NCBI RefSeq assembly: GCF_014636315.1
Contig: NZ_BMED01000002.1
Span: 1,054,001 to 1,118,000, forward strand
Length of the DNA: 64,000 bases
DNA from: Parundibacterium terreum
GTDB lineage: Bacteria; Pseudomonadota; Gammaproteobacteria; Burkholderiales; Burkholderiaceae_D
Reading direction: 5' to 3'
A program made the position numbers and the translations under genes. Shown piece after piece: positions 53,822-63,475 of this stretch. Under the pieces are notes generated by a model, which saw nothing but the letters and a program-made list of their open reading frames with translations, searched no databases and was not told the DNA's origin. Numbering within the stretch: the stretch's first letter is position 1; every line of letters begins with the position of its first letter.

Positions 53822-54937
53822 CTACTTTCTTAAAATTTCGCCACCGGAGCAAACCAGGGTGGCGGCTACAATTTCGTCCTCGCGGTTGATGGCGAGGGCG
53901 GCATCTTTATCGATGATCAGTTTGAGGAAATCCAGCACGTTGCGCGCATACAGCGCAGATGCGTCGGCAGCAACCAGCGTGGCCAGGTTAGGCTCGCCTA
54001 TGATGTGCACGCCATACTTGGTCACGGTTTTATCCAGCTCGGACAGGGGGCAGTTGCCGCCCTGCTCGACCGCCATGTCGACGATCACCGAACCCGGCTT
54101 CATGGCCTTGACGGTTTCTTCAGAAATCAGTATCGGCGCCTTGCGGCCCGGTATCAGCGCAGTGGTAATGATGATGTCGGCCTGCTTGGCGCGTTCATGC
54201 ACCAGTTCTGCCTGGCGGCGCATCCAGTCTGCCGGCATCGCGCGCGCATAGCCGCCGGTACCCTGGGCAATTTCTTTTTCTTCATCGGTCAGGAAAGGCA
54301 CGTCGATGAATTTGGCGCCCAGCGATTCCACCTGCTCCTTTACCGGCGGACGCACGTCGGATGCTTCAATCACTGCGCCCAGCCGTTTGGCAGTTGCAAT
54401 CGCCTGCAAGCCGGCCACGCCGACACCCATGATCAGCACGCGGGCAGCCTTCACTGTGCCGGCTGCCGTCATCAGCATGGGCATGAAGCGCTGATAGGTA
54501 TTGGCAGCCAGCATAACGGCCTTGTAGCCGGCAATATTGGCCTGCGACGACAGCACGTCCATCGATTGCGCGCGCGTGATGCGCGGCGCGGCTTCCAGCG
54601 CAAAAGCGGAGAGGCCGTGCGCCGCCATCGCAGCAATATTGTCCGCATCAAAGGGGTTCAGCATGCCGACCAGCACCGTGCCGGATTTGATCAGCGCGCG
54701 TTCTTCCGCGTTCGGAGCCCTGACCTTGAGCAGCAGGTCGGCGCCGAAGGCATCGGCCGCGCTGCCTATCTGCGCACCCGCAGCCTGATAAGCCTCGTCG
54801 GTAATGCTGGACGCAATACCGGCGCCAGATTGCACAATCACCTGATGTTTGGCGGCGACATATTTCTTGATCGTTTCTGGGGTCGCCGCTACACGCGTCT
54901 CGCCCGGCCGTGTCTCGGCGGGGATGCCGATTTTCAT
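53822..54937 (-). CDS. pntAA: NAD(P) transhydrogenase subunit alpha, part 1 (NAD-binding)
   Basis: The 371-residue soluble domain I of the split alpha subunit, binding NAD(H). It starts MKIGIPAETRPGETRVAATPETI, the family hallmark shared with alanine dehydrogenase, and has LIMGVGVAGLQAIATAKRLGA (dinucleotide site), DVRPPVKEQVESLGAKF, and VDMAVEQGGNCPLSE. First gene of pntAA-panD-pntAB-pntB. GGAGCTAATCT precedes the ATG. Confidence 0.95.
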   Translation of the reverse strand: MKIGIPAETRPGETRVAATPETIKKYVAAKHQVIVQSGAGIASSITDEAYQAAGAQIGSAADAFGADLLLKVRAPNAEERALIKSGTVLVGMLNPFDADNIAAMAAHGLSAFALEAAPRITRAQSMDVLSSQANIAGYKAVMLAANTYQRFMPMLMTAAGTVKAARVLIMGVGVAGLQAIATAKRLGAVIEASDVRPPVKEQVESLGAKFIDVPFLTDEEKEIAQGTGGYARAMPADWMRRQAELVHERAKQADIIITTALIPGRKAPILISEETVKAMKPGSVIVDMAVEQGGNCPLSELDKTVTKYGVHIIGEPNLATLVAADASALYARNVLDFLKLIIDKDAALAINREDEIVAATLVCSGGEILRK

Positions 54938-55509
54938 AGATTAGCTCCTTGGTTTTTTGCTTCGTAGTTTAGGCTTCGATATTTCTTTTTTTTAAACTCG
55001 GACAGGACAATGATGGCATCAATTTAGAATGCGGGCGGGCGCGATGTGCGCATTCCCGGGTATTTTGCTGACTCCCATGCATCAAATCTTACAAAAAGCT
55101 TACGTTTTATAGTGAACAACGATATTACACGCAAATTGTTTTTTAGCACAACCGTTCGTTTTTGTACTTTTTTGGCAATGCCCGCGCGATTTTCCTGGCC
55201 CGCAGCAATGAGCAGACCATTCTCGCCAGTTAAAAATCCCATGAAAAACAAGGCCCTGCAAGCCTGCCATCATTATATTAAAGCATGCCTAGGTTACACG
55301 TCATTGACAGGCGAGTGTGATGCAAGAACGTATATACAAAATTAGCATTAGCTAATTCGGCATTGAATTCAGGCAGCCATGCTCCACTTAATGTGGCTGC
55401 CCGTCCACAAGCTGGCCGCCTGTGCCTCCCTAGGCTTGTCCAAGCTTGCCTGCAGCAAAGATGGCCGGACGGGAAATGGCTTAAAATAGCGCCTTATTCG
55501 AAAGTATGT
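54938..55509. other. intergenic region without recognisable genes
   Basis: About 570 bp between the divergent pntAA and nudJ genes. It is AT-rich near pntAA. It contains a TTGACA hexamer at 55303 and a hairpin GGCAGCCA...TGGCTGCC (55373-55402). Short open frames on both strands have no ribosome sites and composition like non-coding DNA. No RNA gene recognised. Confidence 0.5.
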
Positions 55510-55995
55510 ATGTCAGATATCTGGAAACCCTCAGTCACCGTCGCCGCGATCATCAGCCGCGACAATAAATTCCTGATGATAGAGGAAGAAACCTCGGAAG
55601 GCGTGCGCATCAACCAGCCAGCCGGCCACCTCGATCCCAATGAAACGCTGCAGCAGGCTGTGGTTCGCGAAACGCTGGAAGAAGCTGCGCACGACTTCAC
55701 GCCCACCGATTTGATAGGCACCTACCTGTCGCGCTATGTGTCGCCTGCGACCGGCCAGGAAGTGACCTACCTGCGCTTTGCCTTTGCCGGCGAACTGGGA
55801 CAGGCGCATGACCGGCCGCTGGACACCGGCATCCTGCGCACGGTCTGGATGAGCCATGACGAATTGCTGGCATCGCAGGCACGCCATCGCAGCCCACTGG
55901 TCATGCAATGCGTGAACGACTATCTGCTGGGCAAGCGCGCGCCGCTGTCGCTGTTATATACCCATCCATCCGCTCTCGGCGCAGGAGTACAGTAA
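55510..55995 (+). CDS. nudJ: Nudix hydrolase, NudJ-like phosphatase
   Basis: A 161-residue Nudix protein. The Nudix box appears as [20 protein letters not shown] (GX5EX7REUXEE) at about residues 37-56; the usual Gly after it is replaced (EEAAHDF). In E. coli NudJ hydrolyses thiamin and nucleoside triphosphates, and its gene is directly upstream of mnmA, exactly as here (2 bp gap). I use ATG 55510, which leaves the typical [12 protein letters not shown] start. Confidence 0.88.
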   Translation: MSDIWKPSVTVAAIISRDNKFLMIEEETSEGVRINQPAGHLDPNETLQQAVVRETLEEAAHDFTPTDLIGTYLSRYVSPATGQEVTYLRFAFAGELGQAHDRPLDTGILRTVWMSHDELLASQARHRSPLVMQCVNDYLLGKRAPLSLLYTHPSALGAGVQ

Positions 55996-55997
55996 TC

Positions 55998-57101
55998 ATG
56001 GCCAAGAAAAGAGTCGTAATAGGTATGTCCGGCGGTGTCGATTCCTCAGTATCGGCCTGGCTGCTGAAACAGCAAGGCTATGAAGTCATCGGCCTGTTCA
56101 TGAAAAACTGGGAAGATGACGATGATTCGGAATATTGCTCTACCCGCCAGGACTGGATAGATGCCGCCAGCGTGGCCGACGTGGTGGACGTGGATATTGA
56201 AGCCGTCAATTTTGCCGCCGAATACAAGGACCGCGTATTTGCGGAATTCCTGCGCGAATACCAGGCCGGCCGCACGCCCAATCCTGACGTGCTGTGCAAT
56301 GCCGAAATCAAGTTTAAGGCCTTCCTGGATCACGCAATGAAGCTCGGTGCCGATTACATCGCTACCGGCCACTATGCACGCGTGCGTGAAGTGAATGGAG
56401 AATTCCAGTTGCTGAAAGCGCTGGATGCCAGCAAGGATCAAAGCTATTTCCTGCACAGGCTGAACCAGGCGCAATTGTCCAAGACCCTGTTCCCGCTGGG
56501 CGAAATCCAGAAGACCGAAGTACGCAAGATCGCCGAGCAACTGAAGCTGCCGAATGCGGCCAAAAAGGACTCCACCGGTATCTGCTTCATCGGCGAGCGC
56601 CCGTTCCGCGAGTTCCTGAACCGCTATCTGTCGTACAAACCCGGTGCGATGAAAACCCCGGAAGGCGAAATTGTCGGCGAGCATGTAGGCCTGAGTTTTT
56701 ACACACTCGGCCAGCGCAAGGGCATAGGCATAGGCGGCATCAAATCGCATCAAAAAGCAGACGGCAGCGGCGACGCCTGGTATGTGGCCAAGAAAGACGT
56801 GGAAAGCAATACGTTGTATGTGGTGCAGGGACACGACCATCCATGGCTGCTGTCTTCAGCACTGGAAGCGGGCCAGAATAGCTGGATCGCCGGTTATGCT
56901 CCCGAGAAACGGGAACTGTCCGCCAAGACCCGCTACCGCCAGGCCGATATCGCTTGCGCGATCGATACCAGCCAGGCCGGCAGCTTCGGCTTGTCCTTCG
57001 ATGTCGCCCAGTGGGCCGTCACTCCCGGACAATCCGCAGTGCTGTATGACGGCGACATCTGCCTCGGCGGCGGCATCATCAGCTCCGCAGCCAGGGCCTG
57101 A
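55998..57101 (+). CDS. mnmA: tRNA-specific 2-thiouridylase
   Basis: MnmA thiolates U34 of tRNAs for Lys, Glu and Gln, using ATP and sulfur relayed by the Tus proteins. The 367-residue protein has the PP-loop [14 protein letters not shown], the catalytic Cys in [13 protein letters not shown], the second Cys in [17 protein letters not shown], and the DATGHYAR-type segment [12 protein letters not shown] 55998 follows the nudJ stop after 2 bp, so translation is coupled. Length and motifs agree with the family. Confidence 0.97.
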   Translation: MAKKRVVIGMSGGVDSSVSAWLLKQQGYEVIGLFMKNWEDDDDSEYCSTRQDWIDAASVADVVDVDIEAVNFAAEYKDRVFAEFLREYQAGRTPNPDVLCNAEIKFKAFLDHAMKLGADYIATGHYARVREVNGEFQLLKALDASKDQSYFLHRLNQAQLSKTLFPLGEIQKTEVRKIAEQLKLPNAAKKDSTGICFIGERPFREFLNRYLSYKPGAMKTPEGEIVGEHVGLSFYTLGQRKGIGIGGIKSHQKADGSGDAWYVAKKDVESNTLYVVQGHDHPWLLSSALEAGQNSWIAGYAPEKRELSAKTRYRQADIACAIDTSQAGSFGLSFDVAQWAVTPGQSAVLYDGDICLGGGIISSAARA

Positions 57102-57583
57102 GCCTGCCGGGTTACAGGTTTGCCTGGGGCTGCGCTAATCGGATTGGCCGGTTAGCGCAGCACTCAACGCGTAACGGCGACGAATAACTTCGGCAGCCTT
57201 CAACTACATCCCTTGCTGGATCAATTCCAGACACGCCATCGCTATACCCATATTAGTCCTGCCATTAAGCAACAGCACGGATTGCACGAATTGCACGAGC
57301 AGGCACTGGAAGGCATGATCGTGATCATCAAGAATCGCCGGGCCGCCGCGTGGCCGCCCTGATCAATTTTCTGGCCTTGCAACTGGCAGATCACTAAAAC
57401 TTGTAAAGCGGTACACTGCGTGCAGGAGGGGCGGTTTGCCCCGACTATTCCACTGGAAATTCAAAAACTGATTTGCAGCAACGCCGGATTATCGGGCACC
57501 TGCATACGCATTACCATGACTCCGTCGTCCTGGCCGGCATAGCGCTTCGCCTGGATCGTTTAACACTTGTGAAAGGATTCACC
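57102..57583. other. intergenic region with gene remnant
   Basis: About 480 bp between mnmA and an SDR gene. The first part holds a broken open frame (next entry). The rest has a small GGGGCGG/GCCCC hairpin near 57428 and the ribosome site AAGGA of the SDR gene. No clear terminator for mnmA. Confidence 0.45.
57183..57400 (+). pseudogene. degraded C-terminus, possibly FCD domain of a GntR-type regulator
   Basis: A frame without start reads LDQFQTRHRYTHISPAIKQQ, then HGLHELHEQALEGMIVIIK and stops; a one-base shift near 57350 continues as AALINFLALQLADH then stop. The helical, His-rich pattern ending in an H-x-x-L-like helix resembles the FCD effector domain of GntR regulators. The identity is weak; the broken frame is clear only if this was once coding. 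Confidence 0.3.
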
Positions 57584-58372
57584 ATGCATATCGATTTGAC
57601 TGGGAAAACCGCCATCGTTACCGGTTCCACGCGCGGCATAGGATATGCCATTGCCACTGGCCTGGCCCGTACCGGCGCCACTGTCGTTATCACTGGCCGC
57701 AAGCAGGCCGACGTCGATAGTGCCCTGGCCAGCCTGCGCAGCCAGGTACCGGGTGCCATTGTGCGCGGTGTTGCGGCAGACCTGAGCGGCGCGGCGGGCT
57801 TCAAAGTGCTGAAGGATGCGGAGCCGCAGGCTGACATCGTGGTCAATAACGTCGGCATCTTTGCGCTGCAGCCCTTCGAGGAGATCGCCGACGAAGAATG
57901 GACCCGTTTCTTCGAAATCAACATCATGTCCGGCGTCCGTGCCAGCCGCGCTTATCTGCCCGGCATGCAGGCTAAAAACTGGGGGCGCATCGTCTTCATT
58001 TCGTCGGAGTCCGGCATCAATATTCCGGCCGACATGATCCACTATGGCTTTACCAAGACCGGCAACCTGGCTATCTCGCGCGGACTGGCCAAGAGCCTGG
58101 CGGGAACCGCCATTACCGTCAATGCGGTACTTCCTGGCCCGACCTTGTCCGAAGGGGTGCAGGATCTGGTGGCGCCGGGCGGCGATATCGCCACAGCTGA
58201 AAGGGTGGCGAACGAATTCGTCAAGGAGCATCGCAGCTCATCCATCATACAGCGTGTCGCCACCCCGGAAGAAGTTGCCAATATGGTGGTGTATGTCTGC
58301 TCAACCCAGGCATCTGCGACCACGGGCGCAGCGCTGCGCGTCGATGGCGGCATTGTCGAAACCTTTGCCTGA
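57584..58372 (+). CDS. SDR family NAD(P)-dependent oxidoreductase
   Basis: A 262-residue classical short-chain dehydrogenase. It has TGSTRGIGYAIATGLARTGA (TGxxxGIG cofactor site), VVNNVGIF (NNAG-type), FISSESGINIPADMIHYGFTKTGNLAIS (catalytic Ser and Tyr-x-x-x-Lys as YGFTK), and VDGGIVETF near the end. ATG 57584 has AAGGA six bases upstream. The substrate is unknown. A different SDR is at the left window end. It is followed by 180 bp without a gene. Confidence 0.9.
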   Translation: MHIDLTGKTAIVTGSTRGIGYAIATGLARTGATVVITGRKQADVDSALASLRSQVPGAIVRGVAADLSGAAGFKVLKDAEPQADIVVNNVGIFALQPFEEIADEEWTRFFEINIMSGVRASRAYLPGMQAKNWGRIVFISSESGINIPADMIHYGFTKTGNLAISRGLAKSLAGTAITVNAVLPGPTLSEGVQDLVAPGGDIATAERVANEFVKEHRSSSIIQRVATPEEVANMVVYVCSTQASATTGAALRVDGGIVETFA

Positions 58373-58553
58373 GCGACGGTAAAATCAGTTCGGCAACCTG
58401 GCTTGATGGCGCGTATCTGCGTCCACGCATAGGCCGCATAGGTCATACGGAATATGTAACATCCAGACGACAGTGAGCTTGCAATCCGCGCAAGCCACTG
58501 TCTCGCATCACAGGCAAGGTGTACACTGCTTCCCAGACAAAATGGAGAAGCAC

Positions 58554-60173
58554 ATGCTCAACGCGCGTTACCTGACCCTGGTTCTTTCTGCCTTCGTATT
58601 TTTGCTGTCTTTTTTCCTGGCGCTGATCCTCGATAAGGGATGGTGGCTAGTTTTGGTATCCGGTGCATTGACCGTAATCGGCATCAGCGATTTCCGGCAG
58701 ACCAAGCGTTCCATCCTGCGCAACTATCCCATCCTGGCCAACTTCCGTTTTTTCTTTGAATACATCAGGCCCGAGATACGCCAGTATTTTCTGGAAGAAG
58801 ATACCGCAGCCAACCCATTCTCGCGCAACCAGCGCTCCATCGTTTACCAGCGCGCCAAGCAGGAGCTGGACAAGCGCCCTTTCGGCACGCAACTGGATGT
58901 GTATGAATCCGGCTACGAATGGATCAACCATTCGATCAGCCCCAGTGTCATCCACTCGCACGACTTCCGCATCATCATCGGTGAAGGACGCGCGCAGCCC
59001 TATGCAGCCAGCGTATTCAATATCTCGGCGATGAGCTTCGGCGCCTTGTCGGCCAATGCGATTCGAGCGCTGAACCAGGGTGCACAAAAAGGCGGCTTCA
59101 TGCACGATACCGGCGAAGGCAGCATCAGCCGTTATCACCGCCCCGAAGACAGCAATGATGCGGGCGGAGACCTGGTCTGGGAAATCGGCTCCGGCTATTT
59201 CGGCTGCCGCAATGCCGACGGCAGTTTTTCGGAAGAGCGCTTCGTCGCCAGCGCCACGCTGCCGCAAGTGAAGATGATCGAAGTCAAGCTGTCGCAAGGC
59301 GCCAAGCCAGGCCACGGCGGCCTGCTGCCGGGCGCCAAGGTGACGTTTGAAATAGCCGAGGCGCGCGGCGTGGAACCAGGCGTCGATTGCGTATCGCCTG
59401 CAGGACATTCAGCTTTTGATTCCCCTGAAGGCTTGCTGCAATTCGTCGACAAGCTGCGTACGCTGTCCGGCGGCAAACCTACCGGCTTCAAGCTGGCGAT
59501 AGGCCATCCATGGGAATTTTTCGGTATCGCCAAGGCCATGCTGAAAACCGGCATCACGCCGGACTTTATCGTCGTTGACGGCAGCGAAGGCGGTACCGGT
59601 GCAGCGCCGGTGGAATTTACCGACCATGTGGGCGCACCTTTGCAAGAGGCCTTGCTGCTAGTACATAACACGCTAGTCGGCATCAATCTGCGCAGCAAGA
59701 TCAAGATAGGCGCGTCGGGCAAGATCATTACCGCCTTTGATATTGCACGCACGCTGGCGCTGGGCGCAGACTGGTGTAATTCCGCGCGCGGCTTCATGTT
59801 TGCGCTCGGCTGCATACAATCGCAAAGCTGCCATACCGGCAAATGCCCTACCGGCGTGGCCACGCAAGACCCCTCCAGGCAAAGGGCCCTGTTCATTCCG
59901 GACAAGGCAGAACGCGTCGCCCACTTCCACCAAAACACGCTGAAGGCATTGAAGGAATTGATAGAAGCAGCGGGCCTCAGCCACCCCAAGGAATTAAAGC
60001 CGCGCCACCTGGTGCGCAGGGTATCGCCGAATCAGGTCAAGCTGGCATCCAGCCTGCTGCCCTATCTGGATCCTGGTGAGCTGCTGGACAGCACGCAGGT
60101 ATCGCGCTTGCCCGAAGTGTTTGCCACTTACTGGCCGGTGGCACAGGCAGAGTCGTTTCATTGCCTGAAATAA
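58554..60173 (+). CDS. FMN-binding glutamate synthase-like protein
   Basis: A 539-residue protein with an N-terminal membrane anchor (LTLVLSAFVFLLSFFLALIL, then a second hydrophobic stretch) and a glutamate synthase central/FMN domain. Visible motifs are ISAMSFGALSANAIRALNQGA, HDTGEGSISRYH, GAKPGHGGLLPG, VVDGSEGGTGAAP and the cysteine cluster CIQSQSCHTGKCPTGVATQDP (CX5CX4C, the 3Fe-4S ligand spacing of GltB). The glutaminase domain is absent, so this is not a full glutamate synthase; the family's reaction is not known to me. ATG 58554 has GGAG six bases before it. Confidence 0.88.
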   Translation: MLNARYLTLVLSAFVFLLSFFLALILDKGWWLVLVSGALTVIGISDFRQTKRSILRNYPILANFRFFFEYIRPEIRQYFLEEDTAANPFSRNQRSIVYQRAKQELDKRPFGTQLDVYESGYEWINHSISPSVIHSHDFRIIIGEGRAQPYAASVFNISAMSFGALSANAIRALNQGAQKGGFMHDTGEGSISRYHRPEDSNDAGGDLVWEIGSGYFGCRNADGSFSEERFVASATLPQVKMIEVKLSQGAKPGHGGLLPGAKVTFEIAEARGVEPGVDCVSPAGHSAFDSPEGLLQFVDKLRTLSGGKPTGFKLAIGHPWEFFGIAKAMLKTGITPDFIVVDGSEGGTGAAPVEFTDHVGAPLQEALLLVHNTLVGINLRSKIKIGASGKIITAFDIARTLALGADWCNSARGFMFALGCIQSQSCHTGKCPTGVATQDPSRQRALFIPDKAERVAHFHQNTLKALKELIEAAGLSHPKELKPRHLVRRVSPNQVKLASSLLPYLDPGELLDSTQVSRLPEVFATYWPVAQAESFHCLK

Positions 60174-60511
60174 ACTTTTATATTATTTTCTTATTTCGCC
60201 CTGCAGGCTGAATCTTTTCCGTTTTTCTCTCAAAACCACTGGCCTGCCCTATGGGGCAGGGCTGCGAGCGCGTATTCAAACGCATACAGGCCACAAACAA
60301 GATTGAGGAAATGTCCGCTATTTCAAAATTAAAATTTGACTGACTTTGCTTACCCTGCATAATCTACCGCGCGGGCAGCATGGACGCAAAAAAAGGAAAA
60401 ATAAGCCACACGTTCTATTTTTTTCCGAAATTTGACTTAATGGATTTCTTTACAATTAGTTTGTATGAAATTATATTTACATTTTTCACCCCCTGAAAAT
60501 ACCCAGCCATC
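60174..60511. other. intergenic region before the MurR/RpiR regulator
   Basis: Contains a short hairpin CTGCCC/GGGCAG near 60250 and becomes AT-rich toward the regulator gene, where its promoter lies (60449-60477). No RNA gene recognised. Confidence 0.45.
60449..60477 (+). promoter_or_regulatory. sigma-70 promoter of the MurR/RpiR gene
   Basis: TTTACA and TATATT are separated by 17 bp, a good fit to the consensus. The expected start is around 60484, 28 bp before the ATG. Confidence 0.6.
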
Positions 60512-61453
60512 ATGAATCGTCCCGATCTTCAAGCAGTTGGCGGTACAGTCAATGCACGCATTGGCAAGGTGTATATGAATTTGTCGAAGGCGCACCGCAA
60601 AGCAGCGGACTATGTGCTTTCCAATGTGTTCCGCTCTGCAACGATGTCGATTGACGAGCTTGCCAATGCGGTCGGCATCTCGGTGGCAACTGCCAACCGC
60701 TTTGCGCGTGCGCTGGGCTTTGAAGGGTATCCGCAATTCCGTGCTGAGCTGGTGTATGGCTTCGAAGCCATGCTGGCGCCTATAGACAAACTGCGCACCG
60801 AAGTGCAGCGCCCTGCCAGCAGCGTGGAAGTGATTGCTTCGGCGCTGAATGAAGATATCAATAACCTGGATGCCACCCGGCGCGGCCTGGTGCCTGAACT
60901 GTGCAGCCAGGCAGTCAGGATGATACTGAATGCCGAGCGCATCTATATCGTCGGCTATGGCGCCAGTGCCTTCCTGGGCGGCCTGATGATGCACAATCTG
61001 GAGCCCTTTTGCGACACGATACAATCGACGGTCGGCTGTGGCGGCCCCTCCCACGTCGCGCGGCAATTGTTCAAATACGGTGCCAAGGATCTGGTGATTG
61101 CGATTTCCTTCCCGCGCTATGCAGAAGACGTGGTGACGATACTGAATCGCGTGCGTGACAAGGGTGTGCCCATCCTGGCACTGACAGATGCGCCCAGTTC
61201 CCCGCTCGCCTCATTGGCAACAGTCACTCTGTATGCACAGACCCGCAGGCAACTGGCCCCCAACTCCGAGGCTGCTGCCTTGTGCCTGATAGAGGCGATA
61301 TGCAGCGCCGTCGCGCACCAAGCCAAGTCTCCGGTCAATTCCGCGTCGGAAATGATGGAGTTCATGCTGCCCTGGATGTATCAGGACCCAGTCTCGCAAC
61401 AACGCAGGCCAGCGGTCATTGAGGCCGACGAGGCCGCAGGCTCCGCCAACTAA
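60512..61453 (+). CDS. MurR/RpiR family transcriptional regulator
   Basis: A 313-residue regulator with an N-terminal RpiR-type helix-turn-helix (residues 14-90: LSKAHRKAADYVLSN, MSIDELANAVGISVATANRF) and a C-terminal SIS domain (YIVGYGASAFLGGLMM, DLVIAISFPRYAEDVVTIL) that binds a phosphosugar-like effector in most relatives. It is upstream of and nearly overlaps an isoaspartyl peptidase gene, which it likely controls. In some bacteria such pairs go with peptide transporters; none is present here. Confidence 0.88.
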   Translation: MNRPDLQAVGGTVNARIGKVYMNLSKAHRKAADYVLSNVFRSATMSIDELANAVGISVATANRFARALGFEGYPQFRAELVYGFEAMLAPIDKLRTEVQRPASSVEVIASALNEDINNLDATRRGLVPELCSQAVRMILNAERIYIVGYGASAFLGGLMMHNLEPFCDTIQSTVGCGGPSHVARQLFKYGAKDLVIAISFPRYAEDVVTILNRVRDKGVPILALTDAPSSPLASLATVTLYAQTRRQLAPNSEAAALCLIEAICSAVAHQAKSPVNSASEMMEFMLPWMYQDPVSQQRRPAVIEADEAAGSAN

Positions 61454-61472
61454 TCCGCACCAGACACGTACT

Positions 61473-62477
61473 GTGCACGCCACCTCCCAGTTCAAACCCG
61501 GCATCGCCATCCATGGCGGCGCCGGCACCCTGCTGCGCTCCGCCATCAGCGGAGAAGAAGAGCAGCTTTATCTCGCTGCACTGAATCAGATATTGAGGGC
61601 TGCGGAACACATTCTGTCGCTGGGCGGCAGCGCCGTGGATGCCGTGACCGAGGCGGTCAGACTGCTGGAAGACTGTCCGCTATTCAACGCCGGCAAGGGT
61701 GCGGTCTTTACCTCTGCCGCGACACATGAGATGGACGCCGCCATCATGGACGGAGCTGCATTGAAGGCAGGTGCAGTAGCCTGCGTCAGCCGCATACGCA
61801 ATCCGGTGCTGGCAGCGCGCGCAGTGATGGACAACAGCCCGCATGTGCTGCTGGTTGGCGGCGGCGCAGAACTGTTCGCGCAGGCGCAGGGCCTGCAAAT
61901 GGCAGACGCGGATTACTTTTATACCGAAGCGCGCTACGCGCAATGGAAAAACGCGCAGCAAGCCTCGTCCATCCTGCTGGATCATGACGCCGCCGCGCGG
62001 CAGGAAAAGTCGCCAGTGGAGCCAGTCATACCAGTGATGCCGGCGCCTATCGATCCAGACAATAAATTCGGCACCGTCGGTGCAGTCGCGCTGGACCGGC
62101 ATGGCAATCTGGCTGCGGCAACCTCCACCGGCGGCATGACCAACAAGATGCAGGGGCGGGTCGGCGATACGCCTATGCTGGGCGCCGGCTGCTACGCCAA
62201 TAACCGTACCGCAGCGATGTCGGCCACCGGCACCGGCGAAAGCTTTATGCGCAGCCTGGCATTGCATGACATCTCGGCGCAGATGGAATACACGCTCTGC
62301 TCACTGCAGCAGGCCGCAGAAAATGTCGTCATGCACAAACTGCCTCTGTATGAAGGCCGCGGCGGCGTGATTGCCATCGATGCGCTAGGCAATATCAGCA
62401 TGCCCTTCAATACCGAAGGCATGTACCGCGGTTTCATGCACGTCGGTGCTCAACCGGTGTGCCTGATCTATGGTTAA
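61473..62477 (+). CDS. iaaA: isoaspartyl peptidase / L-asparaginase, Ntn type
   Basis: A 334-residue N-terminal-nucleophile amidohydrolase that cuts beta-aspartyl dipeptides and asparagine. GIAIHGGAGTLL at the start, GKGAVFTSAATHEMDAAIMDG, and the autocleavage site FGTVGAVALD with nucleophile Thr201 are characteristic. TSTGGMTNKMQGRVGDTPMLGAGCYANN and GTGE follow in the mature beta subunit. The start is uncertain: GTG 61473 fits relatives best; a TTG at 61419 would overlap the regulator gene. No clear ribosome site is seen, so translation may depend on coupling with the regulator. Confidence 0.9.
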   Translation: MHATSQFKPGIAIHGGAGTLLRSAISGEEEQLYLAALNQILRAAEHILSLGGSAVDAVTEAVRLLEDCPLFNAGKGAVFTSAATHEMDAAIMDGAALKAGAVACVSRIRNPVLAARAVMDNSPHVLLVGGGAELFAQAQGLQMADADYFYTEARYAQWKNAQQASSILLDHDAAARQEKSPVEPVIPVMPAPIDPDNKFGTVGAVALDRHGNLAAATSTGGMTNKMQGRVGDTPMLGAGCYANNRTAAMSATGTGESFMRSLALHDISAQMEYTLCSLQQAAENVVMHKLPLYEGRGGVIAIDALGNISMPFNTEGMYRGFMHVGAQPVCLIYG

Positions 62478-62611
62478 TTTCTCGTCAATTTACCGCTGAA
62501 GCTTTCTCCCAGCACATCTATACTTCTTTTCAGCCACCTAGCCCACTGCCGAACCGGTTGTAGCGCTGCGGTGTCCTTCGATGTATCTATACAAAACTAA
62601 AACAAGGAAAT

Positions 62612-63436
62612 ATGAAGATGCAAACAGCCTCTAAACTGATCGCCGCAATTGTGATCCTGGCTATCCTGGTCTCGCTGGCGCCGTTCGCTACTGTGCCGGC
62701 AGGTAACCGCGGTGTGATGACGACATTCGGCAGTCCGTCGCCGGAAGTGTATAGCGAGGGCATACACTTTCGTTGGCCGATAGCGCAAAGCCTGCACCTG
62801 GTGCCGGTATCGATACAAAAAGGAGAAGGTGAAGGCGATGCCGCATCCAAGGATTTGCAGACCGTGCACACCCGCGTAGCGATCAACTACCATGTGCGTC
62901 CTGAAGCTGTGGTATCCGTGTATCGCGACCTGGGTAATGAACCAGGCGAGCGCATCATCATCCCTAGTGTGCAGGAAGCAGTAAAAGCAGTAACAGCCAG
63001 GTTCACGGCAGAAGAGCTGATCTCCAAGCGTTCGCAGGTGCGCGATGAAATTGTGCTGGCCCTGCGCGAGAGAATGGCGCGGCACGGCCTGGTGGTGGAT
63101 GAGTTTTCCATCGTCAACTTCAATTTCAGCAAGACCTTCAATGAAGCGATCGAAGCCAAGACCACCGCCGACCAGTTGAAGATGAAAGCGGAACGCGATT
63201 TGCAAAGGATAGAAGTGGAAGCAAGGCAGAAAATTTCACGCGCCAAGGCTGAAGCTGAATCGCTGGCACTGCAACGCCAGCAGGTAACACCGGAATTGCT
63301 GCGTTTGAGGGAAACGGAAAACCAGGCCAAGGCGATAGAAAAATGGGATGGCCGCCTGCCCACGACCACCGGCGGTGCAATCCCCTTCCTGAACATAGGT
63401 AGCGGTGGTAGCGGTAGCAGCAATAGCGGTAAATAA
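62612..63436 (+). CDS. SPFH/prohibitin family membrane protein
   Basis: A 274-residue protein with one N-terminal membrane helix (LIAAIVILAILVSLAPFATV) and an SPFH domain (VPAGNRGVMTTFGSPSPEVYSEGIHFRWP, VQEAVKAVTARFTAEELIS), then a long coiled coil (KMKAERDLQRIEVEARQKIS) and a Gly/Ser tail. Such proteins form large membrane-bound rings; relatives HflC and prohibitin modulate FtsH protease. It is distinct from the hflKC operon and stands alone. AAGGAAAT precedes the ATG; a strong terminator-like hairpin follows. Confidence 0.9.
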   Translation: MKMQTASKLIAAIVILAILVSLAPFATVPAGNRGVMTTFGSPSPEVYSEGIHFRWPIAQSLHLVPVSIQKGEGEGDAASKDLQTVHTRVAINYHVRPEAVVSVYRDLGNEPGERIIIPSVQEAVKAVTARFTAEELISKRSQVRDEIVLALRERMARHGLVVDEFSIVNFNFSKTFNEAIEAKTTADQLKMKAERDLQRIEVEARQKISRAKAEAESLALQRQQVTPELLRLRETENQAKAIEKWDGRLPTTTGGAIPFLNIGSGGSGSSNSGK

Positions 63437-63475
63437 ATAGGCGGCGATAACAGGCGCGAAGCAGCCGCTACGGTG

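Noticed and set aside
54005..54967. 320-codon open frame on the plus strand
   Set aside because: Antisense to pntAA and rich in His/Arg/Gly.
55046..55345. 99-codon open frame upstream of nudJ
   Set aside because: No ribosome site, AT-rich, and no protein-like pattern.
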